Of a stretch of DNA of 64,000 nucleotides, positions 13,465 to 24,401 are shown piece after piece. Numbering within the stretch: position 1 is the stretch's first letter; every line of letters begins with the position of its first letter. The stretch comes from Sarcomyxa edulis (Eukaryota > Basidiomycota > Agaricomycetes > Agaricales > Mycenaceae), in NCBI GenBank assembly GCA_009761415.1, contig QUOL01000015.1, forward strand, positions 310,001-374,000, given 5' to 3'. The translations under genes were made by a program, and so were the position numbers. The notes beneath the pieces were generated by a model. It saw nothing but the letters and a program-made list of their open reading frames with translations. It had not been told where the DNA came from and did not search any database.

Positions 13465-14049
13465 GTCACTTCCTATTCTGTCGTTGAATCCTTTTAGATA
13501 TAACCAAAGCTCGTGCCTCAGAGTGCGGGAACGATTTATCCCTTGGAGATAGGATTCTATTTTCCCTGATCATTTGAACATAGAGATAAAGAGATAATAT
13601 CGAATAGCGCCAAGGGAAGATATCGGGCCAATACCCATAGAAGAACATCAGACGATCCAGAGAACCCAGATTACGCGTTGAGACTCGGAATATTGTGGAG
13701 ATCAGGACAACGACGATTGAACCAGGTGGTGAATTTGAAGGAGGAGGAGAGCCGTTCAAGATAAGGTAATTCCCACGCACAAAAACTCTCGCAGTTTGCC
13801 CACATATTTCCACTTCGGGATACATTCGTAGAAAGTTCATGATCTTACTGATCAAAATCAATTTGGGCCTTTATCTATTCTGGCCGATAACACTCACGCA
13901 TTTTGATTTCAGACAAAATCGATACATCTCGAAGTCCAATCGCGAGAAAACTCCCAGTATATGTCGCAAATTTGGACCCGACCACATGTACAATATGCTA
14001 TAGCAGATCGTCGGTTCCAGCGGTTCCAGTCTTATCCTTGAAACCCTAC
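13465..14049. other. Intergenic region between divergent genes
   Basis: Shared upstream region of the - strand permease and the + strand deacetylase, expected to hold both promoters. A minus open frame (to 13861) has no recognisable product. No distinct regulatory motif was identified. Confidence 0.5.
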
Positions 14050-15837
14050 ATGCCCGCTAGGAAAGTATTGATTGGATTCGGAGTTGACGTTGACGCAGTT
14101 GCTGGATGGTGAGCTACATATTGTATTATACGAGAGCATTGTCTCAGACGCGACTCTTTTAGGCTAGGTTCGTACGGTGGAGAAGGTGATCGCATGTGCA
14201 TCTATCTATCTCGACTATGGTTTCTTACGGCCATATATGAATTTTGAGACTCGCCGCTTGACATATCTAGGGTATGATGCAGTCCATCACATGTGTATAG
14301 GTGCGCACTATTGACAGTTTCCAAGGGTATGTTTGCGGGCGAAGTAGGCGTGCCCCGTTTATTGAAACTATTCGATAAGTATGCGATCAAGACCACTTGG
14401 TTTATTCCTGGTAAGGAGAGCTGTGGACTACCTATGTCGCGCCCGAGATGAACACATCTTCTTTGAAGGCCATAGCCTAGAAACCTTCCCCAAGGAGATG
14501 GCAGCTGTAAGGGATAAAGGTCACGAAATGTAAGAAAGCATCGTCCAACTTTCAAGACACATGATCTCAACTTTTCGTGATCAGCGGACTCCATGGATAT
14601 TCGCATGAAGTACGTGTATATTCCCCATGCTTGTTCCAGCTAGTGGCACTGAATCATTATCTATCAGAATCCAGTCTCAATGACTTTTGAGCAGCAGAGA
14701 GACATCTTGAACCACACGCATAAGCTTCTCACGGATTTCAATCACGGTATTCCCCCAAAGGTCTGCACCTTATTTGACAATGTCATCTAGATTTCCACTC
14801 TAAACGTAGCATCAAGGGGAGTGTTGCTCCCTGGTGGGAAACGAGCAAGGAGGGTACAGACTTGTTGCTCGATAAAGGAATCGAATATGGTTCGATGCTG
14901 TTCTTCATTCATCTAGTTCGTGCATTGTAGCTGACTCACCTCTTCGAAGATCATTCCAATATGGCGCATGAGTCTGTTGTTCTTCGCATGGCGTCTTCTC
15001 ATGCACTCAGTCGAACTATAGTTGCCAGGCATACTATTTACGCGACATGGACACTTGGACCAAGATTGATTACACTTCGAGTGCCGCGACTTGGATGAAA
15101 CCCCTTGAAAGAGGTCAAGAGACAGGTCTAGTAGAAATTCCGGCGAATTGGTGGGAATTTCATCTTGTCCTTACCCACTCTATCCTGACTCGCCGCGTTA
15201 GGTATTTGGATGATCTCCCGCCGATGATGTCAGGAGCCTTCTCTGAATCCCGGCTAATCGAGAATACTCACGTTCGTTGCCGCAGGTTCATTAAGTCCAG
15301 TGCGAATTCCCATGGCTGGGTCAGTCTTCGGTTACGGCTGTTTGCTGTTTTTGCGATTCTCAAAGATTCTTGTATGCCATCAGGTCAACGCGAGAGATGT
15401 GGAGCAACTCTGGAAAGACACATTCACCTATTGCTTTAGGTAAAGTTGTCTTGGCTTACTTTCGTAGCTGGAAACTGAGACGGTTCATTCAATCTCAAGA
15501 GAAGAAGAGGAGTTCATCTTTCCAATCACCATTCATCCGGACGTCAGCGGGTAAGTCTTTCACACAATCCCCTTCACGTATCTCGACTCAACTTTATCCC
15601 TAGTCGTCCTCATGTCCTTTTGATGCTGGTCAGTCTCCTGTGACAAGTAGGCATGTTTGATTCTGACCACTTAAACCCCATCCGATGCAGGAGCGATTTA
15701 TTGAATGGGTCAATGGGCACGAAAGCAGTGACTGTTCCGTGACTTGGGTCCCCATGATCGAAATGTCTCGTGAATTTCGAGCCAAAAGAGAGCCCATTGC
15801 TGGGGCAAAGATGCCTCGTGGGTTCCGCAAGGAGTGA
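14050..15837 (+). CDS. Polysaccharide deacetylase (NodB fold)
   Basis: A carbohydrate-esterase-4-like enzyme of the PuuE/HpPgdA-like group of NodB-fold hydrolases. The start gives [20 protein letters not shown], which carries the first metal/catalytic Asp motif (GVDVDAV). Then come [52 protein letters not shown] (the HxxxH metal motif) and [59 protein letters not shown] and a C-terminal [20 protein letters not shown] end before TGA. Introns are frequent (about nine). There is no signal peptide, so the protein is probably intracellular; members without secretion signals may act on small amides rather than chitin. The family is firm; the substrate is not known. Confidence 0.87.
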
Positions 15838-16049
15838 ATGAAAAGGTTATCTTCTCAGGAATTTCGAGGGTTGTTTCCGAATCGATATATGTTTTGTACA
15901 CGATTTCTTCAAGTACGGTTCTTGTCGGATTACTAAAGCCGGGCCGATATATTCGAAATCGGCACCCACTATCTCGCAATCTCACAATCTCGCTATCGGC
16001 TTACATCCACACTGACTCCCTCAGGTCTAACTTGAACCTGCGTCTTACC

Positions 16050-18209
16050 ATGGGTGACATTCATCTGCATGACGAGCTTCTGAACAACGATGCAAGAGTC
16101 GTGGTCCAAACATCATATGGACCTGTGACGGGAGGTCGTGCTACCAACGGCTCGGCTGTCTTCTTAGGTATGCCACATTATAACATCTTTCCAGTCAAGA
16201 GTCTGCGGGTTGTCCAGTCGTCGGCTCGGAGACAATAAATGTCACTTGCGGAGGCTAACTCGCGTCTACAGAAGTGCCATATGCGCTACCACCAGGAAGA
16301 TTCGAGGATCCTAAGCCTTTGCCACCAAGTTTCCGCTACGAAGCAAAGGAATACATTCGTGAGAGCTCTTGTAAGCATCTCAACACAGTATGGTCTACAC
16401 CAGCGATATATCTATTTACTTCCATGTCACCCGACAGATGGTGTTCAGCCAACCAACGATGGACAAGCAAGAGGTATGGTCTCACATTCTGCCTTTCTCT
16501 CAATATGTCAGGAGTCTGGACCCATATTCTCTTAGACACTCCTTTTCAAGACAAAGTGGGGTTAGGTAAACCTACTGAGAACCCGTGTGTACATCTTCCT
16601 ATACAATACCTTCAACATACTGTTCCTGAACATCTTCGAACTCGGTAGGCTATTTACAAACATTGTGGCTCCGCCCTCGTTTCCCTCGAAGGGGAATTTC
16701 CCTGTGAAGATATATATCCATGGAGGGTACGACCCCATCGCACTTTACGAGTATAGGCTAGTACTCAGAAACGTTGCAGTTTTCTGCAGTTTGGGTCTCC
16801 CCATTCGCTCAAAGCACAAGCTCAATACATAGCCGCGGAACGATCCGAAGTTTGGGTAAACATAGGCTATCGTCTATCGGCCTTTGGATTCTTGGCCTCT
16901 GACCAGCCTAAGCTATCTGGAAATTACGGCTTCAAAGATCAATGGCTCGCTTTACAATGGATAAAGGAGAATATCTCTGCGTTTGGAGGCAAGTTCTCTG
17001 AAGAAATCATGGGTTTAGAGATGTCTTCATGACTTCATCCTAGGAAACCCTGAGGATATCCAAGTGACAGGACTTTCAGCAGGTCAGTGATACGGCTTCT
17101 ACGTTTGATATAACGTTATTGTTTCTCACATCGTTTCAATAGGAGCCCACTCAGTGCATCAACTGTTGCACCACGCTTCGCGTTTGCCACTGGGAGAGAA
17201 AGCTCCCTTCCATTCCGCTGTCCTACAATCAAACGCCATGGTGTATGATTTCTCATCAATGAGATAACCTTCAATGGAACTGAATCTGTTTTGTTCCATG
17301 TGTAGCACCAGTCCAAAAACACCGTCAGAATTGCGCCCCCAATTCCGTGCCTTGTGTAAAGGCTTGAATCTTGATCCAGACTCACCGGACGTCCTCTCCG
17401 TCATTCGTGATCCCGTGAAGGTTCCTTGGTCTACTATCACTCATCTTATCGAAACCGACGCCATAGGGGTCGAATTTGGAACGTTCCGAAGCTGTTTGGA
17501 CGGAGATTGGCTTGCTAATACTCCGGACCCAATGACCTGGCAACGTGCGGGGGGATTCGCTCAAGGCTTACGTGACAAGGGGATCAGGAGCGTCGTAGTC
17601 GGAGACCTTGCGGAGGAATGGTACCTCTACTCCATTGCCCATCCCATAAACACTCCAGACGACATCCGGCCCAATCTGGAGCGATACTACTCTCCCGAGA
17701 TTGTTGCGAAGATGTTGGAGATGTACCCGAAGTTACCAAAGGACGCGAGTAGCGATGACTCTGAGCGTCTATTCGGGGAGATACTGAGCGATGGTCAGGT
17801 GTATCTCCCGGTGCGGCTACTTGCTAGAGATCTACACGCGGCGGGCTTCCCTGTTTTCAGATACCAGATTCATTGGACCCCTGAACAAAAACGGCCGAAA
17901 GGTGAGTATCGGCTATGGATGTGTTGAGTACGTTAACAGACTCGCGACATAGGTTATGTCACCCATGGGACTGATAGATGCCTATGGGCCTACCGTGTCC
18001 CGAGCTTGGAGTCGAATCAGCTCCCGATCGCTCAAGAATGGCTTCATTCCTTTGCTCAAGAAAGTGAGAAATTAGAGAAAGAAGGTGCCCCTCGCAAGGG
18101 CGTGAGGGAAGTACTGGCTCTCAAAGAGGATAAGTCGATCGGATGGCAGGAGGACGCCACTTGGGATGCAGTCATGAGGCTTTCCAGGGTACTTCCCGGG
18201 GAAAGTTGA
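16050..18209 (+). CDS. Type-B carboxylesterase/lipase family protein
   Basis: An alpha/beta-hydrolase of the cholinesterase-like type. The start MGDIHLHDELL is followed by VVVQTSYGPVTGGR and FLEVPYALPPGRFEDPKPL, the usual N-terminal block. The oxyanion-hole motif is VKIYIHGGF. The nucleophile elbow is GLSAGAHSVHQLLHHAS (GxSxG). DQWLALQWIKENISAFGGNP precedes it as expected. A single long exon then runs to about 17901 (ending near the RPKG donor) with FGEILSDGQVYLPVRLLARD, and the last exon ends SRVLPGES then TGA. At least seven introns. No secretion signal is visible, so it is likely intracellular. The His/Glu of the triad were not assigned with certainty. Confidence 0.88.
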
Positions 18210-18924
18210 TGGCTCACAGGCTATAGTGTAACGTCATCGATTCCGAATGGCAAGAAGTTGTTCTCGACCCTTGCCTGTGATTCTGTGAATTTGTAGGGAA
18301 TATGTGATCAACCAATTTAACCTATTGAGCTCTGAATCACCTTCGGGAGTTCGTTGACGTATTCCCGTCAGGTCAGAATCCACACGTCTCGAGATGCAGA
18401 ACGCGTCGAAGTCACATGCAATTTTCCTCGTTCAGTCGTTCAGAAACAACTTCCTAGGCTACCGAACATTAAGAATCCGCACAGCAAGCTTACGACTTCT
18501 TAGCTGCAAGACACGAAAACCGTCATAATTAACTACGAATAAGACATTTGCGATCACATCTACTGACCACATCTACTGACTTCACGACAACCAGGATATG
18601 GGAATATGTATAGTCAAATCCTGATTTCCTGCGTCAAGACGTCAAATCTGTTCTTGCTAGCAGTGCTCAACACCGAGCGATTTGACCAATTGGATGCTTT
18701 CTCGCTACTGGTCTTCGTAGACGGGGTTTGATTGCCCTCCTGGATGAAAACTAGGATCGGCATAGACAAGTTTGTAAATATCCAATGGCTCACAGATGTG
18801 TTGAGATTCAGATTCGCTAGAGCATGCATTGCAGTACCCATATTTTTGTCGATAGTTGATGATTTCGAGGTTTTCTGAGGTGTAACACGATCAGAGAAAA
18901 TTGGGATAGCGATTGTACAGGATA
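18210..18924. other. Intergenic region, convergent genes
   Basis: Between the carboxylesterase stop and the last exon of the minus-strand hypothetical gene. A 104-codon minus frame at 18614-18928 overlaps that last exon in another frame and has no other support. I see no further gene. Confidence 0.5.
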
Positions 18925-19818
18925 TCATTTACCAAGATGGAGATCGGCGATTTTCTCGAACGCCCGACGAGGATTCCAGATTTCCTCTGAGAAAAGGGGA
19001 TCAAGCAGCCGGGGGGTTTTGGTTCAAAAATGCCACTCACAGATAATATCGAGGCTGCAGCGGAGGATCGAGATCTTGAAGCCTATCAACACGATCAGGT
19101 TGATGCAATTAGTGCATGGTGTATACAAGGTACTGACGAGGATATCAGCTTGGGCTTTCTGCTTGTAGAGTATACTTTTCTCTCCCCAGGTTCGGTAAGC
19201 GATACGGCAGAATTCATTGAAGTCGTCAAGGGCCTCCCGAGGAACGAAGTAGGATCCATGAGCTTGCCTAGAATTAGGTGTATGGCGCCATCTCTCGGTC
19301 AAGGTTCGACCTAGAGGAAGAGTGAGAGGATATGCGACGATCCACTGAGGACCTTTGCAGATCCAGTCTGGGTTCGTGTGGAAGTGGGCAGAGTTCAGGC
19401 CGACAGCTGGAGAAATCGGTAGAAGAAAGTGCTGGTGTACCTCTGAGAAATCGCTGATATTACTGTGCTCAAAGGTCCCCATCAAACATATTTTTGCTCG
19501 CCAAGGATCGTCCTTCGGGTCAGCAGGTATGGGATCGTCAAAGTTCCTATTATTGACAACTAGGCAAGGTCGAGTTTTGCCAGCCTCCGGATGTCTTTGG
19601 AGAAAATCTAATGTATCCCTTGTCTCCTGAGTGCATATGGTACCAGATCTTTCGTCTTGCACGAGTAAAGCGAGGAACGGGTGTTGGACGGAAGCGGACA
19701 CAGCACAGATATCGCCGCCGTCTATGGGTCCTGTCCTAAGCTGGGGAACGACATTGGCAATGTCCTCTGGATGGGCAGGAGGATGTAAATCATTACATAG
19801 TAGGTTATAGTGAGACAT
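18925..19818 (-). CDS. Hypothetical protein
   Basis: I do not recognise this gene. The long first exon (from ATG at 19818) begins MSHYNLLCNDLHPPAHPEDI and contains PFLALLVQDERSGTICTQET, DDPWRAKICLMGTFEHSNIS and GKTRPCLVVNNRNFDDPIPA. It also has PQWIVAYPLTLPLGRT and ALDDFNEFCRIAYRTWGEKS. Read without splicing it stops at 19024. A better-looking model splices at GTCAGT (about 19140) and GTGAGT (about 19045) to a last exon EIWNPRRAFEKIADLHLGK with TGA at 18925; phases agree. No signal peptide or membrane segment. The HFHTNPDWICKGPQWI region is rich in His/Trp but no catalytic pattern could be named. The 5' part is solid; the 3' model is inferred. Confidence 0.6.
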
Positions 19819-20319
19819 GTGTGGAGACGAATTATCTGATGACAGGATAGAGGGTGCGCGATTGTATGGTTAGACATACTTGAGTATATCATCCTTTTTT
19901 AAGCATTACATCAGGCTCTGGCCAACCCAAGATTTGACATAGATGGGAATGAAAGGCTGCAATGGGCCCAAAGAGCATCGCGTGAAAATGTTGGAACAAT
20001 ACTGGTTTGTGGCCGTGGTGGTTACAGACTGAGATGAAACGCCGAGACGCGACTCTTGTTCGAACGCGAAGCTTCTCTTGCAATTCTCTTGTTGTTCTCC
20101 GATTCTTCGTTCGAATTTTGGCCTGTCTTTTGTTCGCCTTCTGATCATGGAGATCAAAACCTCTGCGTTCCTATATAATTCATATAGAAACGCAGATGTT
20201 TCGTGACCTACTTTCACCAATTGCACCAAAATTGCACGGCTCTCCAGCAAATTTTGTTACCCGTTTTCAGTCATTCGAAACACTAGTACTTGCCAAATCT
20301 CATCTCGGCTTTCGATATC

Positions 20320-21551
20320 ATGACGAAACTCGAGGGAACTCAAGCGACTGAGGCGCTTATGCCACGATTAGGATGCTATTTCGTGTTTTCAATTGACGCA
20401 GCTGCGACACTCGAATCTCTGGGAGACCGGGAGGCCACCCGTGCGGCGAAAAAGATGTCGAACAAAAAGTATCTCGGTTATGCGAACAATGTATGTCTGA
20501 CATATGAAAGATCCAGTCAGATACTGATGACTGCCAAGCCTGTTAGTGTCTTCGATCTTAGTGCACGCTATCACTCCTATGAGATTCGGTTGGCCAAGAG
20601 AGGAATGCCTTCACCGAACGTGGATGAATTCCTCGGATCTGATATGTGCATTCCAATCCTTCCTGCCCCCGAACATCCTTTGGGTCGGACACCAATGACT
20701 CCGTCAAAGCCTTTGCCGTGGGACGACTGTTATCATCCTTCTTTCTTCTGTACTACTACCGTTCGCGTTCGACAACGATATACGAAGTTCAGGGCCGCTG
20801 CTGAGCTCCCAATGAAAGAATTGACCCGCCATGAAAGAACTATGCGAGACGACCAGCTTCGACGGCGCGATCTTCGCCTAGCCTATGCGAATTCTCATCC
20901 GACTCCTCCTGTACCTCCTGCTCTGGACGCAGAGCCGGACGCAGTCTCATTTGTAGGAAGCAATCATTCGCAAGAAGAACTTCGCCTTGAAACTCCAGTC
21001 ACTGCTACAATAGCCCCAGAGGTTCTCGAGACTGTTGATGTAGCTGCGCCGCTTGACAATGTCGCCGAACTACAGGAGCATGTCAATGACGCACTCAACA
21101 CTCCGAGAGATGGGATTGCAGATTTCTTCGCCGCCGTCATCGAGTTAACACGTCCTCCAGATACCATGGTAGTCGTAGAAATGACCTACGATCTATGGTC
21201 TATCGAAAATATTGCTGACCCTGAGGAGTTTTTCAAGGAAATGGCTTATCTCGAGCAGTATGTGCACTGCCATTCACATCGTTATATTGACATCTTCGGA
21301 TCTGATCTCGTTTCAGATTAGAAAAAGAATCCAAAGCTCGTGCTATCGAGAGGGCCCGTCGCATTGACGAAGAGTTCTTCTCTTCCAAATCCCGCGGAAG
21401 GTCGTCCGTTGCTGGTAAGGTCGCCCGAGCACGTCTACAAATCACAGACACACTGGGGCGCTTGACTGGTCCGGCTCGGTCATTCATCAAGAGACTGTCC
21501 TGTAGCAAGGTCACTCTGGAGTCGTCGACCTGTTGTACTACGCCCTCATAA
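20320..21551 (+). CDS. Unrecognised protein, paralogue of the gene at 1615-2799
   Basis: Two exons: a long one from ATG 20320 (MTKLEGTQATEALMPRLGCY) to about 21256, then an intron (gtatgtg...ttcag) and a last exon beginning LEKESKARAIERARRIDEEF and ending TLESSTCCTTPS. Shared blocks with the minus-strand paralogue cover most of the length. A central acidic, Pro/Ala-rich linker (about residues 200-270) separates an N-terminal globular part from a C-terminal basic helical part. There is no signal peptide or known domain. A frame extension upstream (MPNLISAFDI) starts with TTG, so 20320 is preferred. The two copies lie in opposite orientation, 17.5 kb apart, which points to an inverted duplication followed by divergence. 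Confidence 0.72.
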
Positions 21552-22241
21552 GCATGTAGCAATCCCCCAACAATTCATCTTCGTTTTATCAAGCCCATAT
21601 GCGGTGCCACAGAGTACTTCATTCGCCTTGACTCAAAACACGGCTAACCGCGTACAAATATTCCTATCGGGATAACTAAGTTCAATCCGATCATGATGTT
21701 GAAGTTATGTTCAACCGTCGCATTTCCCTAGCGTTTTGAGCGGCTTGCCCTAGCTACTCTAGGACGTGGATGCGACGTTGACTGAATTATGGACAGCGAG
21801 ATCCGTCTCGTCGAGAAATAACAGAGAAAAGCGGAGGCAAATATAGTCTGCTAACACCACTAACAGGTCGTCAGGCCGGGATAACGTGAGAACAATTGAA
21901 CTTGAAGATGCCTCGGAGGCGTCAACTTCAAGGGCAGATCCAGAGAGAATGTCAAAAGGCATGGAGGTGCATGCATGGTACATGTTCAAGATCACAATAC
22001 CTCCGATTAATCTGCGTCGTCCTATGCATGTTGCTGCTGATGGAGTGACCCAAGGAAGAGGGAAAATGGGCCTTTGTGTGTGAATTCGTGGTCGTAGTAT
22101 AGTACATGACAACCTTTGGAGACCTGAGTTACCGATAGTAGTGAATCTCTGTGATGCGGAACCGGTTCAGTCTCTTATATTCCCTGGTGGCAAAACTGTG
22201 CAAAGTGTCAGTAGACGAGATGGCACAAAGCTGAATCCTGA
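21552..22241. other. Intergenic region, no gene seen
   Basis: A 117-codon minus frame (21759-22112) and a 65-codon plus frame overlap each other on opposite strands and have no recognisable content. Nothing else is supported. Confidence 0.5.
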
Positions 22242-22671
22242 TTACACACTGATCAACAGGTGGGCATCGCCAGCTCGCTGCTTCGCGTCCTTATCACTGG
22301 CAAATATGTCTTCGAGCGAGGCGAAGAACCACTCGAGGAATACGTAGCACCCTCCGCGGGGGCCCTCCCATGTAAGGTTTAAGTACTTGAGACATACGTC
22401 TCTGACATTGTCATCGGTGGGTGGTTGCGTGCCTCGAGGAAGCTGTGCGATGTAAATGAGAGGATGTTCATTTAAAGAACGGATGTAGCCTGAGGCTCAC
22501 TTTGACAAACGTCAGATCCACGAACGATTCCACATATGCATTCATGTCGAAATTCGGAAATGTCAATTGCTCAAAATAACGATCCCGTGGAACATCTTGT
22601 ACGATGTAATGGAATACTGTTTTACCGTCGGTTATAAGGGTATTGAGTCGAACGTCGTCTGAGTAGCTCAT
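22242..22671 (-). CDS. Small two-exon protein of unknown function
   Basis: Not recognised. Exon 1 (22671-22501) reads MSYSDDVRLNTLITDGKTVF, then HYIVQDVPRDRYFEQLTFPN and FDMNAYVESFVDLTFVK. A 58-nt intron with GTGAGC...CACAG ends joins it in phase 0 to exon 2 (22442-22242): LPRGTQPPTDDNVRDVCLKY, then LNLTWEGPRGGCYVFLEWFF and a C-terminus ending DAHLLISV before TAA. About 124 residues, no signal peptide. Coding potential is judged from the joined frame and the amino-acid composition. It lies just downstream of, and on the same strand as, the RNase H2 subunit gene (132 bp apart), but no functional link is implied. Confidence 0.5.
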
Positions 22672-22803
22672 TATAGTCAAGGCGAATGAGATAGGAACAA
22701 GTTGAAGGGTTGAAGCCTGATACCCAAGACATCATGACAGCGCAAATAGCCAGGATCCGATTGAACAATATGCTATATATAGCGGAACGAATAAACTTTC
22801 TTC

Positions 22804-23679
22804 CTAGCACTCGTCTACCTGATGTATCTTTCGTATGAAGAAATCAGAAACTCTCGGTTTGGGACGAGATTGCAAGAAACACACCTCAGCTGAAAGCCGC
22901 GTCCATTCGTTCAATGATCTGAGATATTCATCTCTGCCTTCGTCTACAGGGATATCAGGGTGCCAAAGAACGAAAGAAGAAAATGTCGACACAGGATGTA
23001 GAATTCGCGTCGTCCGTGGGTCAAATTCTCGCTCGTGCCCTGAATCACTATCCATGACTATGTCTTCATCCACTTCCATCTCGAGATCTTCCGTAGCCTT
23101 AGCACGCGACGATCGTGTCACCCTTCCTTTCGTTTCTTTCTCTGCAACTTTCGCTTTCGCCACCTTTTCCTTCCCTTTTCCCTTCGCGTCCACAGTAGCA
23201 CCAGTGCCATCCGCCTTCAATACAATCCCTGCGTATCCTTCTGGAAGACCAACACTCATCCCTTGGACTATCCGCCCCCGGAACGACGCGACGAAACGCG
23301 CTGGAGCATCTGTTGGGAGTCCCGGTGATGAGATTGTCTCTACCGGAGTAGGGCCCATTTTACTATCAAGTACATCTGCAGGAGTCTCTGCCACACCATC
23401 GGCATCGTCGTGTTTTGGGTCCGCAATCACATCCGAGCTGTTGACTTTTGAGCTAGAGGCAATACTCTCGACAGCTTTCTCGCTCTCCAGTGACGCAAAG
23501 TTTTCATCGAGAGGAGGAACGGCGACTTGGGATGACGTCCGCTCCACGCGAAAGTAAGTAGATATTGGAGCTGGTCCGGTATAATTCACCGAGAAAGGAA
23601 GAAGGTTGGGCGAGCACGTCGGGAGATCTTCAAGTTTGGATATTGACGCCAGTTCGAGGGTTACATGTGGCATGACCAT
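22804..23679 (-). CDS. RNH203: Ribonuclease H2 subunit C (non-catalytic)
   Basis: A structural subunit of the trimeric nuclear RNase H2, which removes ribonucleotides and RNA/DNA hybrids. The family signature is split as usual: N-terminal CSPNLLPFSVNYTGPAPIST, FVASFRGRIVQGMSVGLPEG followed by YAGIVLKADG, and C-terminal SSFVLWHPDIPVDEGRDEYL plus RSLNEWTRLSAEV. Between them are a Ser/Asp-rich spacer and a Lys-rich KGKGKEKVAKAKVAEKETKG stretch that is longer than in yeast Rnh203 and looks like a nuclear basic region. A single exon of 291 residues; start at 23679. A second ATG (MPHVTLEL) lies two codons later and could be used instead. Confidence 0.88.
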   Translation of the reverse strand: MVMPHVTLELASISKLEDLPTCSPNLLPFSVNYTGPAPISTYFRVERTSSQVAVPPLDENFASLESEKAVESIASSSKVNSSDVIADPKHDDADGVAETPADVLDSKMGPTPVETISSPGLPTDAPARFVASFRGRIVQGMSVGLPEGYAGIVLKADGTGATVDAKGKGKEKVAKAKVAEKETKGRVTRSSRAKATEDLEMEVDEDIVMDSDSGHEREFDPRTTRILHPVSTFSSFVLWHPDIPVDEGRDEYLRSLNEWTRLSAEVCFLQSRPKPRVSDFFIRKIHQVDEC

Positions 23680-24401
23680 GATTGTATAGTGATCGAGTTT
23701 TGGATCGTAATTTCGCTGATGATTCTATGTAGGGTTGCTGGTAGAACCAAGGGGGAGGTAAGATAGCTAGTAAATTGAAAAGTCGATTTTGGGCCGAGCT
23801 GTCACAGTGTCACTGTCAGTGTAATTTGCAGGAGGAGATCTTTTCCCACGATTTACCTAATTGCAGATGTGACCTTGTGACTTTGACAACTCAACCTCAA
23901 CCTCCTCGAACGACGAACGCCGTCGACAACAATATTTTATTGACCATTCGGAAAAGGTCTCATAGTGTTGACCCAAATTTCTGGACTTCACATCTTCTTG
24001 AATATTACTGGGTACGACATCTGTGCTCCTAGTTCATCACCGAGTCCAAATTGCAATATTTTCTTCTGATCTTCCTCCGAAATATCCGCTTACTGGTGTT
24101 TCAGGTCCAGGTTATTTCTATTGGATAATAACTGAATCTTGATCTACAGACAGGACTTATCTGCTAGCACAGACTTCATACAATCCTACCTAAGTTCACC
24201 TTCGTACTCTCAATCGCGCAAACGACGACTGTACATCACGTGGTATGTGACCAGCGTGATTTGACGTAACGGATATCTGAACGCTTGTTGATCCACAGAC
24301 CGGACCCTAATTGAAATTCAACGGGTAGACGTCCGTCACCAGCTTTTAAAGTCACAATGTGAGTGGCTGGTCACAACTCTCTTCTTCCTACTTACTCAAT
24401 C
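23680..24401. other. Intergenic region between divergent genes
   Basis: Upstream of both RNH203 (minus) and the FunK1 kinase gene (plus). It contains AT-rich stretches, but I identify no gene or clear promoter element. Confidence 0.5.

Noticed and set aside
18614..18928. Minus frame of 104 codons
   Set aside because: No recognisable content; its end overlaps the better-supported last exon of the gene at 18925-19818 in a different frame.
21759..22112. Minus frame of 117 codons
   Set aside because: Overlapped by an equally open plus frame; no domain or splice support.
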